From contig NZ_SDGV01000008.1 in NCBI RefSeq assembly GCF_004795745.1, positions 1 through 61,729 on the forward strand: 61,729 bases of DNA, written 5' to 3'. Below are positions 34,166-43,647 of this stretch, piece after piece. Under the pieces are notes generated by a model that saw only the letters and a program-made list of their open reading frames with translations, ran no database searches and was not told where the DNA came from. The stretch is from Vagococcus silagei. GTDB taxonomy: Bacteria; Bacillota; Bacilli; Lactobacillales; Vagococcaceae. A program made the position numbers and the translations under genes. Every line of letters starts with the position of its first letter. Positions within the stretch are counted from its first letter, which is position 1.

Positions 34166-35356
34166 GTGGAAAGAACAGTCGGTACAGTAAGTAGAGGGTT
34201 ACGTTGTCCAATCATTAATGAAGGGGATAACATTGAATCGATTGTTGTTGAGAGTATCTTAACTTCAGCAGCAAATGAAAAATATGATGTTCAAGATCAA
34301 GACATTGTAGCAGTTACAGAGTCAATCGTTGCACGTGCACAAGGAAACTACGCAACAATTGATCAAATCGCAACAGATGTCTCTCAGAAATTCGGAGACG
34401 AAACAATTGGTGTTATTTTCCCAATTTTAAGTCGTAATCGCTTTTCAAACTGTTTAAGAGGAATTGCTAAAGGCGCTAAGAAAATCGTTTTAATGTTAAG
34501 CTATCCATCGGATGAAGTGGGTAACCATTTAATTTCATTGGATGAACTTGACGAAAAAGGTGTTAATCCTTGGACAGATGTTTTAACAGAAGAAAAATTT
34601 AGAGAATTATTTGGTTATAATAAGCATACCTTTACAGGTGTCGATTATGTTGAGTACTATAAAGAATTAATCTCTTCAGAAGGTGCAGAATGTGAAGTTG
34701 TTTTCTCACAAAAACCGAAAACAATTTTAGATTATACAAAACATGTTTTAACTTGTGATATTCACACTCGTTTTAGAACACAACGCATTTTAGAAGATAA
34801 TGGTGCAGAAACAGTCTATACATTAGACGATATTTTATCAGAATCAGTGAATGGTAGTGGATTTAATGCAGATTATGGATTATTAGGTTCAAACAAATCA
34901 ACCGAAGATGCGATTAAATTATTCCCACGCGACTGTCAACCAGTTGTTGATAAAATTCAAGCCTTATTAAAAGAAAAAACTGGTAAACATGTTGAAGTCA
35001 TGATTTATGGAGACGGTGCGTTTAAAGATCCAGTTGGAAAAATCTGGGAGCTTGCTGATCCAGTTGTTTCACCTGCATTTACAGATGGCTTAGCTGGTAC
35101 TCCAAATGAAGTGAAATTAAAATATCTTGCTGATAATAATTTTTCTGGTTTACGCGGAAAAGAATTAGAAGAAGCAATCAAAAAACATATTGATGAAAAA
35201 GACACTGATTTAACTGGTAAAATGGAAGCACAAGGTACAACACCTCGTCGTTTAACCGACCTTATTGGTTCACTTGCTGATTTAACATCAGGTAGTGGCG
35301 ATAAAGGAACACCAATCGTCTTTATCCAAGGATATTTCGATAACTTTACAAAATAA
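34166..35356 (+). CDS. CofE-like protein (coenzyme F420-0:L-glutamate ligase family)
   Basis: This 396-residue protein belongs to the family named for F420-0:gamma-glutamyl ligase. The N-terminal region (VGTVSRGLRCPIINEGDNI, and DIVAVTESIVARAQG) matches the family fold that binds GTP and metal, and the C-terminal part keeps the acidic motif GDGAFKDP. Enterococcaceae are not known to make F420, and no F420 gene is nearby, so the true substrate is probably different. The GTG at 34166 is 9 bases after AAGGAG; the longer frame from 34109 overlaps the promoter. A divergent LysR gene probably controls it. Confidence 0.8.
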   Translation: MERTVGTVSRGLRCPIINEGDNIESIVVESILTSAANEKYDVQDQDIVAVTESIVARAQGNYATIDQIATDVSQKFGDETIGVIFPILSRNRFSNCLRGIAKGAKKIVLMLSYPSDEVGNHLISLDELDEKGVNPWTDVLTEEKFRELFGYNKHTFTGVDYVEYYKELISSEGAECEVVFSQKPKTILDYTKHVLTCDIHTRFRTQRILEDNGAETVYTLDDILSESVNGSGFNADYGLLGSNKSTEDAIKLFPRDCQPVVDKIQALLKEKTGKHVEVMIYGDGAFKDPVGKIWELADPVVSPAFTDGLAGTPNEVKLKYLADNNFSGLRGKELEEAIKKHIDEKDTDLTGKMEAQGTTPRRLTDLIGSLADLTSGSGDKGTPIVFIQGYFDNFTK

Positions 35357-35365
35357 TGTGAATGA

Positions 35366-35413
35366 AAATACCTCGTACAAGAAGTGTCAGATACTTCTTT
35401 ACGGGGTATTTTT
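35366..35413 (+). terminator. terminator of the CofE-like gene
   Basis: A 12-bp outer stem with one mismatch (35366-35377 with 35400-35411), an inner AGAAGT/ACTTCT pairing, and a T-rich tail. Confidence 0.85.
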
Positions 35414-35455
35414 GTTTTGTTAAAATTTAATTGAAGCGAGTAGGAGGTTTTTCAA

Positions 35456-35869
35456 GTGAATTATTGTGTAATCAAGGATCAGAAACCCACACTTAAAGAA
35501 TATCAAGAGTTATGTGAGAGTGTGGGGTGGGAGGAAGCTATTAATTTTGAGGCGGCAGCAATTTCTATTGAGCATTCATTATTTTCGGTTTTAATAATGA
35601 ATGACGAAAAGCTAATTGGAATGGGTAGGATTATTGGAGATGGAGCCGTCTATTTTTACATTCAAGATGTGGTGGTTCATCCAGATTATCAAGGACAAGG
35701 AATTGGTAAATTAATCATGAATGACTTGTTAAATTATCTAGAGCAAAATGCACCACAAAAAGCTTTTGTTGGTTTGTTTGCTTCTGAAGGAAATGAAAAA
35801 TTTTATCAGGCGTTTGATTTTAATAATTATGCGCCACAAATGACGGGGATGTTTAGAGTGATTCGATAG
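35456..35869 (+). CDS. GNAT-family N-acetyltransferase
   Basis: This 137-residue protein has a clear acetyl-CoA-binding motif QGQGIGKLIM (about 81-90) preceded by YIQDVVVHPDY. It starts with GTG after TAGGAGGT. It is a paralogue of the 31497-31904 protein and has the more canonical motif A of the two. The substrate is unknown. It lies alone between the CofE-like gene and ribokinase. Confidence 0.88.
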   Translation: MNYCVIKDQKPTLKEYQELCESVGWEEAINFEAAAISIEHSLFSVLIMNDEKLIGMGRIIGDGAVYFYIQDVVVHPDYQGQGIGKLIMNDLLNYLEQNAPQKAFVGLFASEGNEKFYQAFDFNNYAPQMTGMFRVIR

Positions 35870-35938
35870 TAAAACTGTTTTTGAACTTGTTATCTGATAT
35901 GAAAGTAGTTAATTATTAAAACTCGAGAGGTGATTGAA

Positions 35939-36817
35939 TTGAAAAAAATTATGGTCATAGGTAGTATGTCAACTGATTTTGTCGTCACATCTGAAATTAT
36001 TCCAGCGGAAGGTGAGACTGTAATTGGTGAATCTTTTAAAACCTTTTTTGGTGGTAAGGGTGCAAATCAGGCGATAGCATCTTGCCGTGCGGGTGTTGAA
36101 ACATTTATGCTTGGAGCGGTTGGCGATGATGTCTTCGGACAAAAAATCATTCAAAATTTAAACGATCAAGGTGTTAACACTGAGATGATGCAGGTTATCG
36201 AGAATATGGAAAGTGGGTCAGCTCATATCCAAATTAAAGATGGTGATAACCGCATCATTGTTGTGCCTTCAAGTAATTACGAGTTATCGTCGGAACGCAT
36301 AAAACCGTATTTGGATGCCATGGAAAAAATGGATATGCTTGTCCTTCAAAATGAAATACCTTACGAAACGATTCAATTTGTCATTAAGAAGGGTGCGGAA
36401 ATGAACGTTCCAGTTCTATTAAATCCGGCGCCAGCACTAACATTAACACAAACTGAAATCGAGAAAGTTGATTATTTAACGCCAAATGATAAAGAGTTTG
36501 CTATTATGTTTCCAGAGCAAGATTTAGAAACTGTATTGGCTAAATATCCAAACAAACTCATCGTTACATTGGGAGATGAAGGTGCGATCTATCATGATGG
36601 TGCTAAAATTGTGCAAATACCAGCTAGAAAAGTATCTTCTGAAAAAGTAGTTGATACAACAGGTGCAGGTGATACCTTTAATGGTTATTTTGCTGCAGCA
36701 ATCGTAGAAGGGCACTCAATGATTGAGGCAATTCAATTTGCGAATCACGCAGCAAGTCTGAGTATTCAAGCACATGGTGCGCAACAAGGTATTCCTAAAA
36801 GAAAAGACTTAGAATAA
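35939..36817 (+). CDS. rbsK: ribokinase-family sugar kinase
   Basis: Ribokinase phosphorylates ribose at O5 using ATP. The 292-residue protein has the N-terminal PfkB signature (FGGKGANQAIASCRAG), LLNPAPA and the C-terminal PfkB signature with catalytic Asp (DTTGAGDTFNGYF). I choose the TTG at 35939, 6 bases after AGAGGTG, rather than the GTG at 35930, which lies within that ribosome binding site. No ribose transporter or RbsD is nearby; it may take ribose from nucleoside turnover, or act on another pentose. Confidence 0.88.
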   Translation: MKKIMVIGSMSTDFVVTSEIIPAEGETVIGESFKTFFGGKGANQAIASCRAGVETFMLGAVGDDVFGQKIIQNLNDQGVNTEMMQVIENMESGSAHIQIKDGDNRIIVVPSSNYELSSERIKPYLDAMEKMDMLVLQNEIPYETIQFVIKKGAEMNVPVLLNPAPALTLTQTEIEKVDYLTPNDKEFAIMFPEQDLETVLAKYPNKLIVTLGDEGAIYHDGAKIVQIPARKVSSEKVVDTTGAGDTFNGYFAAAIVEGHSMIEAIQFANHAASLSIQAHGAQQGIPKRKDLE

Positions 36818-36834
36818 TTGCTGAGTGATAGAAG

Positions 36835-36862
36835 AGACAAACAAAATTTTTGTTTGTCTTTT
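36835..36862 (+). terminator. terminator of rbsK
   Basis: A 12-bp stem AGACAAACAAAA with its complement around a minimal loop, followed by T-rich sequence. Confidence 0.85.
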
Positions 36863-36946
36863 TATTTTTTTTGAAGTCTAGAATGGGAAAAGATTACGAA
36901 AATTTGATATGATAACAAGAGAAATTTGATGAGGGGCGACGAGAAT

Positions 36947-38134
36947 ATGAAAGATAATTACAGTGAAATAAAAAAAAGTGATTTACGCCCATTGTCAAAT
37001 AAAGAACGCTGGGAGATTTATGCAAAATTAACGAAAGATCAGCGGTTAGTTTTAGATGCACATCGTAAATACTTAGTCCGCTCTGAATTTGTTAAAAATA
37101 GTTATTTAGAGGCTTCTGATTGGCAATTTTTAGATTTAAAAGTCGATGCGAGATATCCAGAAAAATATGAAGAAAAATACATGCTTTTTTGTGAATGCGG
37201 TCGTCGTTTAAAATATCAATATATTGTGGTGTCAAAACAAACGGGTAAACAAATAAAATTAGGCAGGCAACATTTCAAGGATCATTTGAACTTACCATCT
37301 CATGTTGCTAGTGAAATTAATCAAAAAATTAATAATGTTGACTATGCTTTAGATGAATTATTATGGTTAATCAGAAAGGAACAAACTTTTCCTAATCAAT
37401 TGTGGCGTAAGTTGATGCCACTGTTGTATAAAAAACAGCAATTGAACAAATTCGGAACATTAAATTGCGAGTTCCTTTTGCGGATGATTGACTTTGAGAA
37501 CGTTAATTTACCAGTTTATTTTTCTGATTATGAATATTTGAAAAAATTGACTCAACGGCAAGGCAATGAATTACCAGTTACTAGTGAGGCTGCGAAAAAG
37601 TATTTCGTAGATCATTTAGAGGATTATATCGATTCAGAAAGTTTGAAGTCACAAACAGCATTTTGGGCTGTTCAAATTCAAGAACGCTTAGCGCATTCAA
37701 AGGAAGAGCCACAGATGCCGAAAAAATATTTTGAAGAACTTCATAGTATCCTCTGTCAATTTGATACGACTAGTTTTTCTAAAATTGAAACACAGTTAAT
37801 GTGTTTTGCTAAAAGAGGAATGGGAAAATGGATTCAGGAAGATGTCTATAACCAAATGCTCGATGCTTTGAATGCATTAGGTTATACGACTGATTTTTTA
37901 CGAGTCATTCATCCGTTTATGAGTGATGGCTTACAAGGATTTGCAGTGCAGGATACTAATGCTCCTGACGTTATAGTTGAAACAGTTTTACCAAAACAGA
38001 AAAATGAAAATCAGGTTGAGAAGACTTCCCATAAAATTTATGTAGAACTGAGTCAGTTCGACGAAGGGACACAACTAGATATTTTAAAGCATCTTGAGCA
38101 GTTAATTTCAAAGCAAGAAAAGCAAATTAAATAA
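36947..38134 (+). CDS. conserved protein of unknown function with a CxC motif
   Basis: I do not recognise this 395-residue soluble protein. Visible features: an N-terminal helical segment (NKERWEIYAKLTKDQRLVLDAH), a CxC motif FCECGRRLKYQY (C82, C84) followed by basic residues (KLGRQHFKDHL) that could form a small beta-hairpin or zinc-binding module, and a mostly helical remainder. The start at 36947 is 10 bases after GAGGGG. It precedes the tsaB operon by 60 bases, separated by a likely promoter region. A nucleic-acid-related role is conceivable but not supported by any known motif. Confidence 0.7.
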   Translation: MKDNYSEIKKSDLRPLSNKERWEIYAKLTKDQRLVLDAHRKYLVRSEFVKNSYLEASDWQFLDLKVDARYPEKYEEKYMLFCECGRRLKYQYIVVSKQTGKQIKLGRQHFKDHLNLPSHVASEINQKINNVDYALDELLWLIRKEQTFPNQLWRKLMPLLYKKQQLNKFGTLNCEFLLRMIDFENVNLPVYFSDYEYLKKLTQRQGNELPVTSEAAKKYFVDHLEDYIDSESLKSQTAFWAVQIQERLAHSKEEPQMPKKYFEELHSILCQFDTTSFSKIETQLMCFAKRGMGKWIQEDVYNQMLDALNALGYTTDFLRVIHPFMSDGLQGFAVQDTNAPDVIVETVLPKQKNENQVEKTSHKIYVELSQFDEGTQLDILKHLEQLISKQEKQIK

Positions 38135-38193
38135 AATTGTGACTTCTAAATATGCTACAATATAACCGAATATGATAAAAAGGACGATGAGAT

Positions 38194-38907
38194 TTGATTA
38201 CTTTAGGAATAGATACTTCAAATAAAACAATGGGCATTAGTTTATATCAAGATCAAAACTTGATGGCGGAATATGTCTCAACAAATAAAAAGAATCATAG
38301 TGTGACTTTGATGCCTGCAATTGATTTTTTGATGCAAGAAAATCAGCTTAAACCAAGTGATATTGACGAAATTTTAGTTGCTAGCGGTCCAGGTTCATAT
38401 ACTGGATTACGGATTGCTGTGACAACAGCTAAAACATTAGCGTGGACACTGAAAGCCGATTTATACAGTTTATCGAGTTTAGCAATCATTGCAGCAGGTG
38501 CGCCACAACAGTTTTGCGGATTAATTGTGCCACTTATTAATGCGAGACGAGATAATGTTTATACTGGTATTTATCAGTGGCAAAACGGAGAAATGCGTGT
38601 TGTAAAACCGGACGGTCACTTATCAATTTATGAATTATTCACTCAGTTAAAAGAACAAAATGACGAAATATTGTTTATTGGAGAAGATGTGCCTGTTTTT
38701 GAAAGCATGATCGCAACAGAGATGCCGCAAGCAAATTATATAGCGGATTCAATTCTTCCTCGAACGATGCAATTAGTGAAAAATATCGGTGAAAAAGTAT
38801 CCTCAATTGATGAATTTACGCCGCAATATTTAAAACTAGTTGAAGCAGAAGAAAACTGGCTAAAAACTCATAAAAGTGAGGGAAAGAGCTATGTTGAGCG
38901 AGTATGA
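38194..38907 (+). CDS. tsaB: tRNA t6A37 biosynthesis protein TsaB
   Basis: TsaB is the scaffold partner of TsaD in making N6-threonylcarbamoyl-adenosine at position 37 of ANN-decoding tRNAs. The 237-residue protein has the ASKHA-type N-terminal motif GIDTSNKTMGISLY and the family signature SGPGSYTGLRI (about 68-78). It starts with TTG after AAGGA. It overlaps the following rimI gene by 17 bases and heads the tsaB-rimI-GNAT-tsaD set. Confidence 0.94.
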   Translation: MITLGIDTSNKTMGISLYQDQNLMAEYVSTNKKNHSVTLMPAIDFLMQENQLKPSDIDEILVASGPGSYTGLRIAVTTAKTLAWTLKADLYSLSSLAIIAAGAPQQFCGLIVPLINARRDNVYTGIYQWQNGEMRVVKPDGHLSIYELFTQLKEQNDEILFIGEDVPVFESMIATEMPQANYIADSILPRTMQLVKNIGEKVSSIDEFTPQYLKLVEAEENWLKTHKSEGKSYVERV

Positions 38908-39403
38908 TGATACACTTATAAATCAAACAGAAGGATTTCATGTCGAAGAAGTGCGTATGATTGATATCCCGTATCTACAACATATTTTAAAACAGCTTTA
39001 TGGTGGGAAATCACCATGGAGTTACACGATATTTTTACTTGAACTAAGTCGCAAAGACTCAGGAAGTTATTTAAAAGTTGTATATCAAGGGGAAGTCGTT
39101 GGTTTTATTGGTTTAAGGCTTGAAGGCGAAGCGGCACATGTCACCAATATCGCAATTTTACCAAATTATCAAAATCGTGGTATTGGCTCAATGCTCTTGG
39201 AGAAAGCCAAGCAGTATGCTCGTGTTCATAATAAAAATTACGTCACCTTGGAAGTTAAAGCTTCAAATGAAAGTGCCATTAGACTGTATCACCGTTTTGG
39301 CTTTATCACAAAAGGGATTAAGCGTGATTACTATCGAGAAAATCATGAAGATGCTGTTGATATGAGTCTCTACCTAGGAGCTGATACAAATGAAGAAATT
39401 TGA
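38891..39403 (+). CDS. rimI: ribosomal protein S18-alanine N-acetyltransferase RimI
   Basis: This 170-residue GNAT has motif A at LPNYQNRGIGSMLLEKA (about 95-111) and the RimI-type ending ASNESAIRLYHRFGF. RimI acetylates the N-terminus of ribosomal protein S18, and its genes commonly lie next to tsaB/tsaD. The ATG at 38891 has GAGG 8 bases upstream and overlaps the end of tsaB. It overlaps the next GNAT gene by 14 bases. Confidence 0.88.
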   Translation: MLSEYDDTLINQTEGFHVEEVRMIDIPYLQHILKQLYGGKSPWSYTIFLLELSRKDSGSYLKVVYQGEVVGFIGLRLEGEAAHVTNIAILPNYQNRGIGSMLLEKAKQYARVHNKNYVTLEVKASNESAIRLYHRFGFITKGIKRDYYRENHEDAVDMSLYLGADTNEEI

Positions 39404-39839
39404 AAAAAGTGAGAGCGAACTCGCTTTATTTGCGCATCAGTGTTATTTAGTTAGTTTGGCAGGCTTTGGGGATCATTCGTGGACTGAGGCGCAGTATAGG
39501 GAACACATTGAACAAGAAACTTCTGTTTACTATTTTGAAGAATACGAAGGAGAGATAATTGCTTTTGTAAGTTTTCAGGTGTTGTTTGATGAAGCGGAAT
39601 TAATAAATATTGTCGTTTCACCAGCTTTTCAAAAACAAAAAATTGGTGAAAGACTTTTAATAGAAGCATTGATTGAACTTAAAAAAATAGCGATGAAAGC
39701 ATTGTTTTTAGAAGTTCGCAAAAGCAATCTTGCAGCACAACATCTCTATCGCAAACTTGAATTCGAATCAATAGCTACTCGTAAAAAATATTATCGTGAA
39801 CCCGTGGAGGATGCGGTCATTATGAAAAAATTATTATAA
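39390..39839 (+). CDS. second RimI-like GNAT acetyltransferase
   Basis: The 149-residue protein is a second RimI-type GNAT in the same operon. Motif A reads [18 protein letters not shown], where the usual Gly in QxxGIG is Lys (QKQKIG), so acetyl-CoA binding may be altered. The ending [13 protein letters not shown] matches RimI. Tandem RimI-like genes between tsaB and tsaD are seen in enterococci; whether this one still modifies S18 or a different protein is unknown. Confidence 0.85.
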   Translation: MKKFEKSESELALFAHQCYLVSLAGFGDHSWTEAQYREHIEQETSVYYFEEYEGEIIAFVSFQVLFDEAELINIVVSPAFQKQKIGERLLIEALIELKKIAMKALFLEVRKSNLAAQHLYRKLEFESIATRKKYYREPVEDAVIMKKLL

Positions 39840-39846
39840 GGAAAGT

Positions 39847-40890
39847 GTGAAATACGTGCCAACAAATATATTCGAAAATAAAGAACGTCAACTTATTTTA
39901 GCAATTGAAAGTAGTTGTGACGAAACAAGTGTCGCAGTAATTGAAGATGGAACAAAAATTTTATCAAATATAGTTGCATCTCAAATAAAAAGTCATGAAC
40001 GCTTTGGTGGAGTGGTGCCAGAAGTGGCTAGTCGTCATCATGTTGAACAAATTATTGGCTGTATGGAAGAAGCCTTTCAAGAAGCAGGAGTTCAGGTGAC
40101 AGACTTAGGAGCTGTTGCCGTGACATATGGACCGGGCTTAGTTGGCGCTTTGTTAATCGGAATTACGGCAGCGAAAACATTTGCGTGGGCAAATGATTTA
40201 CCTTTAATCCCAGTCAATCATATGGCGGGTCACATTTATGCAAGTCGTTTGTCGCATGAAATGACATTTCCATTAATGGCGCTACTTGTAAGTGGTGGGC
40301 ATACTGAGCTTGTTTATATGAAAGAACATGGCAGTTATGAAGTAATAGGTGAAACTCGAGATGACGCGGCCGGTGAAGCTTATGATAAAGTGGGACGCGT
40401 CTTAGGTGTTACTTACCCTAGTGGGAAAATTATTGATGAGATGGCGCATCAAGGAAGTGATACTTACAATTTCCCTCGTGCCATGATCAAAGAAGATAAT
40501 TTTGATTTTAGTTTTAGCGGATTAAAGAGTGCGTTTATTAATCTAGTCCACAATGCTGAACAACGTGGTGAGGAATTAATTCCGAATGATTTAGCTGCAA
40601 GTTTCCAACAAAGTGTGATTGATGTTTTAGTATCAAAAACGATTCGTGCGTGTGAAACTTATGAAGTTAAACAGCTTATTATGGCTGGTGGTGTCGCTGC
40701 AAATCAAGGATTACGTAGAGAAATGAAAACTCAGTTAGCTGAAAAAATGCCAGAGGTCGTATTTAGTGTGCCAGAACTTAAACTTTGTGGCGATAATGCT
40801 GCAATGATTGGCGCTGCGGCTTTTGTTGAAGCAAACAAGGGGAATGTTGCAACTTTAGAGTTAAATGCAAAACCAAGTTTAATTTTTTAG
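39847..40890 (+). CDS. tsaD: tRNA threonylcarbamoyltransferase TsaD
   Basis: TsaD transfers the threonylcarbamoyl group from TC-AMP to A37 of tRNA, together with TsaB and TsaE. The 347-residue protein has the ASKHA motif [14 protein letters not shown], metal-binding HMAGH (about 124-128), SGGHTELVY and the late motif [10 protein letters not shown]. The start is GTG, 4 bases after AAGGA; a GTG at 39856 is an alternative. murI follows after 30 bases. Confidence 0.95.
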   Translation: MKYVPTNIFENKERQLILAIESSCDETSVAVIEDGTKILSNIVASQIKSHERFGGVVPEVASRHHVEQIIGCMEEAFQEAGVQVTDLGAVAVTYGPGLVGALLIGITAAKTFAWANDLPLIPVNHMAGHIYASRLSHEMTFPLMALLVSGGHTELVYMKEHGSYEVIGETRDDAAGEAYDKVGRVLGVTYPSGKIIDEMAHQGSDTYNFPRAMIKEDNFDFSFSGLKSAFINLVHNAEQRGEELIPNDLAASFQQSVIDVLVSKTIRACETYEVKQLIMAGGVAANQGLRREMKTQLAEKMPEVVFSVPELKLCGDNAAMIGAAAFVEANKGNVATLELNAKPSLIF

Positions 40891-40920
40891 TTAGTAAAAT
40901 CTAGAAGAGAGGGCGATTAA

Positions 40921-41739
40921 ATGTTTAATAATAATCCTATTGGTATGTTAGATACCGGTGTTGGCGGCTTAACGGTGCTTAAAGAGGCCTTAAAGCAATT
41001 ACCGAATGAGACATTTTACTATTTAGGTGATACTGAAAGATGCCCTTATGGACCGCGACCAGTTAAACAAATTAAAGAATTTACGTGGGACATGGTCAAT
41101 TATTTAGTTGATAAAGGTGTGAAGATGATTGTTATTGCTTGTAATACAGCAACAGCAGTCGCTCTTGAGGATATTCGCAAAGAATTAACAATTCCTGTCG
41201 TAGGTGTAATTTATCCTGGTGCTCGAGCCGCGATTAAATCAACTAAGAATAATCGAGTTGGCGTGATTGGAACTATCGGGACCATCAATAGTGAACAGTA
41301 TGAACTAGCGATTAACACAAAATCACTAAAAACAGATGTTTTTGGGTTAGCCTGTCCTAAGTTTGTGCCAGTGGTTGAAAGTATGGAGTATCATTCACCT
41401 ATTGCTAAAAAAGTGGTTCACAACACGTTAAAACCGTTAAAAGAAAAAAATGTTGATACTTTAGTTTTAGGTTGTACTCATTATCCTCTTTTACGAGAAT
41501 TTATACAAAGTGAGATGGGTGAAGATGTCATCCTGATTGATTCAGGTGCTGAAACAGTTAGTGACGTGAGTATGTTATTAGATTATTATAATATTTCTGC
41601 TGAGCCGACTAATGAAACAAGAACACATCAATTCTACATGACAGGTTCAAAAAGAATGTTTGAAGAAATTTTAAATGATTGGTTAACAGTTGAAAAATAT
41701 GGCATCCATCGGGTGTCAATAACGAAGGGGAATGAATAA
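40921..41739 (+). CDS. murI: glutamate racemase
   Basis: MurI makes D-glutamate for peptidoglycan from L-glutamate using two cysteines. In the 272-residue protein these are C74 (ACNTAT) and C185 (GCTHYPLL). The substrate-binding N-terminal region ([10 protein letters not shown]) is intact. It starts with ATG after AGAGAGGGCG. The next gene begins 2 bases after its stop. Confidence 0.95.
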   Translation: MFNNNPIGMLDTGVGGLTVLKEALKQLPNETFYYLGDTERCPYGPRPVKQIKEFTWDMVNYLVDKGVKMIVIACNTATAVALEDIRKELTIPVVGVIYPGARAAIKSTKNNRVGVIGTIGTINSEQYELAINTKSLKTDVFGLACPKFVPVVESMEYHSPIAKKVVHNTLKPLKEKNVDTLVLGCTHYPLLREFIQSEMGEDVILIDSGAETVSDVSMLLDYYNISAEPTNETRTHQFYMTGSKRMFEEILNDWLTVEKYGIHRVSITKGNE

Positions 41740-41740
41740 T

Positions 41741-43096
41741 ATGCGTCATGATGGTCGACAAAATTCAGAATTAAGAAAAGTAGACATCCAAACCAATTAC
41801 CTAATCCATCCGGAAGGTTCTGTTTTGATTACTTTTGGTCAAACTAAAGTAATTGTAAACGCAACAGTCGAAGAGTCTGTGCCACCATTCTTGAAAGGAA
41901 CAGAAACAGGTTGGGTGACTGCAGAATACAGTATGTTACCTAGAGCAACACATACTAGAAATCGTCGTGAGAGCGCCAAAGGAAAATTAACAGGACGTAC
42001 AATGGAAATCCAACGTTTAATTGGTCGTAGTTTACGTTCAATTATTGATTTGTCGATCCTTGGTGAACGTTCCATTGTTATTGATTGTGACGTGATTCAA
42101 GCTGATGGTGGAACAAGAACCGCCAGTATCACTGGTGCATACGTTGCTCTACAGCTAGCTATCAATAAAATGTTAGCTGATCAAGTCATCTCAACAGATC
42201 CAATTATTGATGAACTTGCAGCGATTAGTGTGGGACGAACAGCTGAAAATGGTATCGTCTTAGATTTAGATTATATTGAAGATTCAGCTGCGGAAGTTGA
42301 TATGAATGTTGTAATGACAGGTTCAGGACAACTGATTGAAGTTCAAGGTACGGGTGAAGAAGCAACTTTTTCACGCCAAGAACTAAACGAAATGTTAGAT
42401 ACTGCTGAAATAGGCATTCGCCATTTAATTCAATTACAACATCAAGCGATTAGTCAAACAAAAAATAAACAGTCTGTCAGTCCAAGCAATAAAAAAGAAA
42501 TTATTATTGCCACAAGAAATCAAGGAAAGGCACAAGAGTTTGAAGCTATTTTTTCAGAAAAAGGGTATACAATTAAAACACTCTTAGATTACCCAGAACT
42601 TGAAGATGTTGAAGAAACAGGTACTACTTTTGAAGAAAATGCACGTTTAAAAGCAGAAACAATTGCAGAAACATTAAATACGCTCGTTCTTTCTGACGAT
42701 TCTGGACTTAAAGTAGACGCTCTTAATGGTCAACCTGGTGTTTATTCTGCACGTTATGCTGGCGAAGATAAGCGCGATGCTGCAAATAACGCCAAACTTT
42801 TACATGAATTAACAGATGTGAAAACTGAAGATAGAACAGCACAATTTCACTGTACATTAGTTTTAGCACAACCTGGTAAAGAAAGCCTTGTTGTTAGTGG
42901 TGAACTTGAAGGATTGATAGGGACAATTCCCCAAGGAGAAAATGGTTTTGGTTATGATCCATTATTTATCTTGCCGGAATTAAATGAAAGTTTAGCCGAA
43001 CAAACACCAGAAACAAAAAACAAGATTAGTCACCGTCGTCGTGCGATTGAAGCATTAATGGAAGTCTTTGACCAATGGATTGAAGAGGAGGCGTAA
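41741..43096 (+). CDS. rph: fused RNase PH / XTP-dITP diphosphatase (Rph-Ham1)
   Basis: This 451-residue protein joins two enzymes. Residues 1-238 are RNase PH, a phosphate-dependent 3'-5' exonuclease that trims tRNA 3' ends ([30 protein letters not shown]). A short polar linker (about 239-252, [11 protein letters not shown]) leads into residues 253-451, a RdgB/HAM1 pyrophosphatase that removes inosine and xanthosine triphosphates ([61 protein letters not shown]). Both active sites look complete. The ATG at 41741 lies 10 bases after AAGGGG. In other bacteria the two are separate neighbours. Confidence 0.94.
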   Translation: MRHDGRQNSELRKVDIQTNYLIHPEGSVLITFGQTKVIVNATVEESVPPFLKGTETGWVTAEYSMLPRATHTRNRRESAKGKLTGRTMEIQRLIGRSLRSIIDLSILGERSIVIDCDVIQADGGTRTASITGAYVALQLAINKMLADQVISTDPIIDELAAISVGRTAENGIVLDLDYIEDSAAEVDMNVVMTGSGQLIEVQGTGEEATFSRQELNEMLDTAEIGIRHLIQLQHQAISQTKNKQSVSPSNKKEIIIATRNQGKAQEFEAIFSEKGYTIKTLLDYPELEDVEETGTTFEENARLKAETIAETLNTLVLSDDSGLKVDALNGQPGVYSARYAGEDKRDAANNAKLLHELTDVKTEDRTAQFHCTLVLAQPGKESLVVSGELEGLIGTIPQGENGFGYDPLFILPELNESLAEQTPETKNKISHRRRAIEALMEVFDQWIEEEA

Positions 43097-43099
43097 AAA

Positions 43100-43618
43100 A
43101 TGAAATTATTAGTCGTTAGTGACAATCATGGTGATCGTCACGCACTTGTTGATTTAGCTGCGAAACGTGAAAAAGAAGTCGATGCTATGTTTCACTGTGG
43201 TGATTCTGAATTACCTGCGAGAGATCCGTTGTGGCAAAAATTTGTTGTTGTTCAAGGAAATTGCGACTATGATCCAGGCTATCAACAGAAACAAGTTGTC
43301 GAAATTGGGAATGAGCGGATTTTTATGTCACATGGTCACCTATATCAAGTGAATAGCGGTTTAATGAATTTAAGTCTTGCTGGCAGAGAAGAAAACGCAA
43401 CAATCGTTCTTTACGGCCACACACATCGTTTGGGTGTTGAGATTCATGAGGGACAACTTATCTTGAATTCAGGGAGTATTTCTCAGCCTCGAGGACGATT
43501 TGCGCCACTAAAAACATATGCTATAATTGAGGTATCATCTGATGAATTTGTTGTCCGTTATTATAACGAAAGTCACGAAGAAGTAACAGAACTCACAACG
43601 ACATTCAACAGAAATTAA
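43100..43618 (+). CDS. YfcE/MJ0936-family metallophosphoesterase
   Basis: This 172-residue protein has the dinuclear metal phosphodiesterase motifs SDNHGD, HCGDSE, VVQGNCD, MSHGH and GHTH in order, as in B. subtilis YsnB, which lies next to rph-rdgB there. The natural substrate is not settled. It starts 4 bases after the Rph-Ham1 stop with a good ribosome binding site overlapping its end. Confidence 0.9.
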   Translation: MKLLVVSDNHGDRHALVDLAAKREKEVDAMFHCGDSELPARDPLWQKFVVVQGNCDYDPGYQQKQVVEIGNERIFMSHGHLYQVNSGLMNLSLAGREENATIVLYGHTHRLGVEIHEGQLILNSGSISQPRGRFAPLKTYAIIEVSSDEFVVRYYNESHEEVTELTTTFNRN

Positions 43619-43647
43619 AGAGCTTTGGTAATGATGGAGGAAGACAA

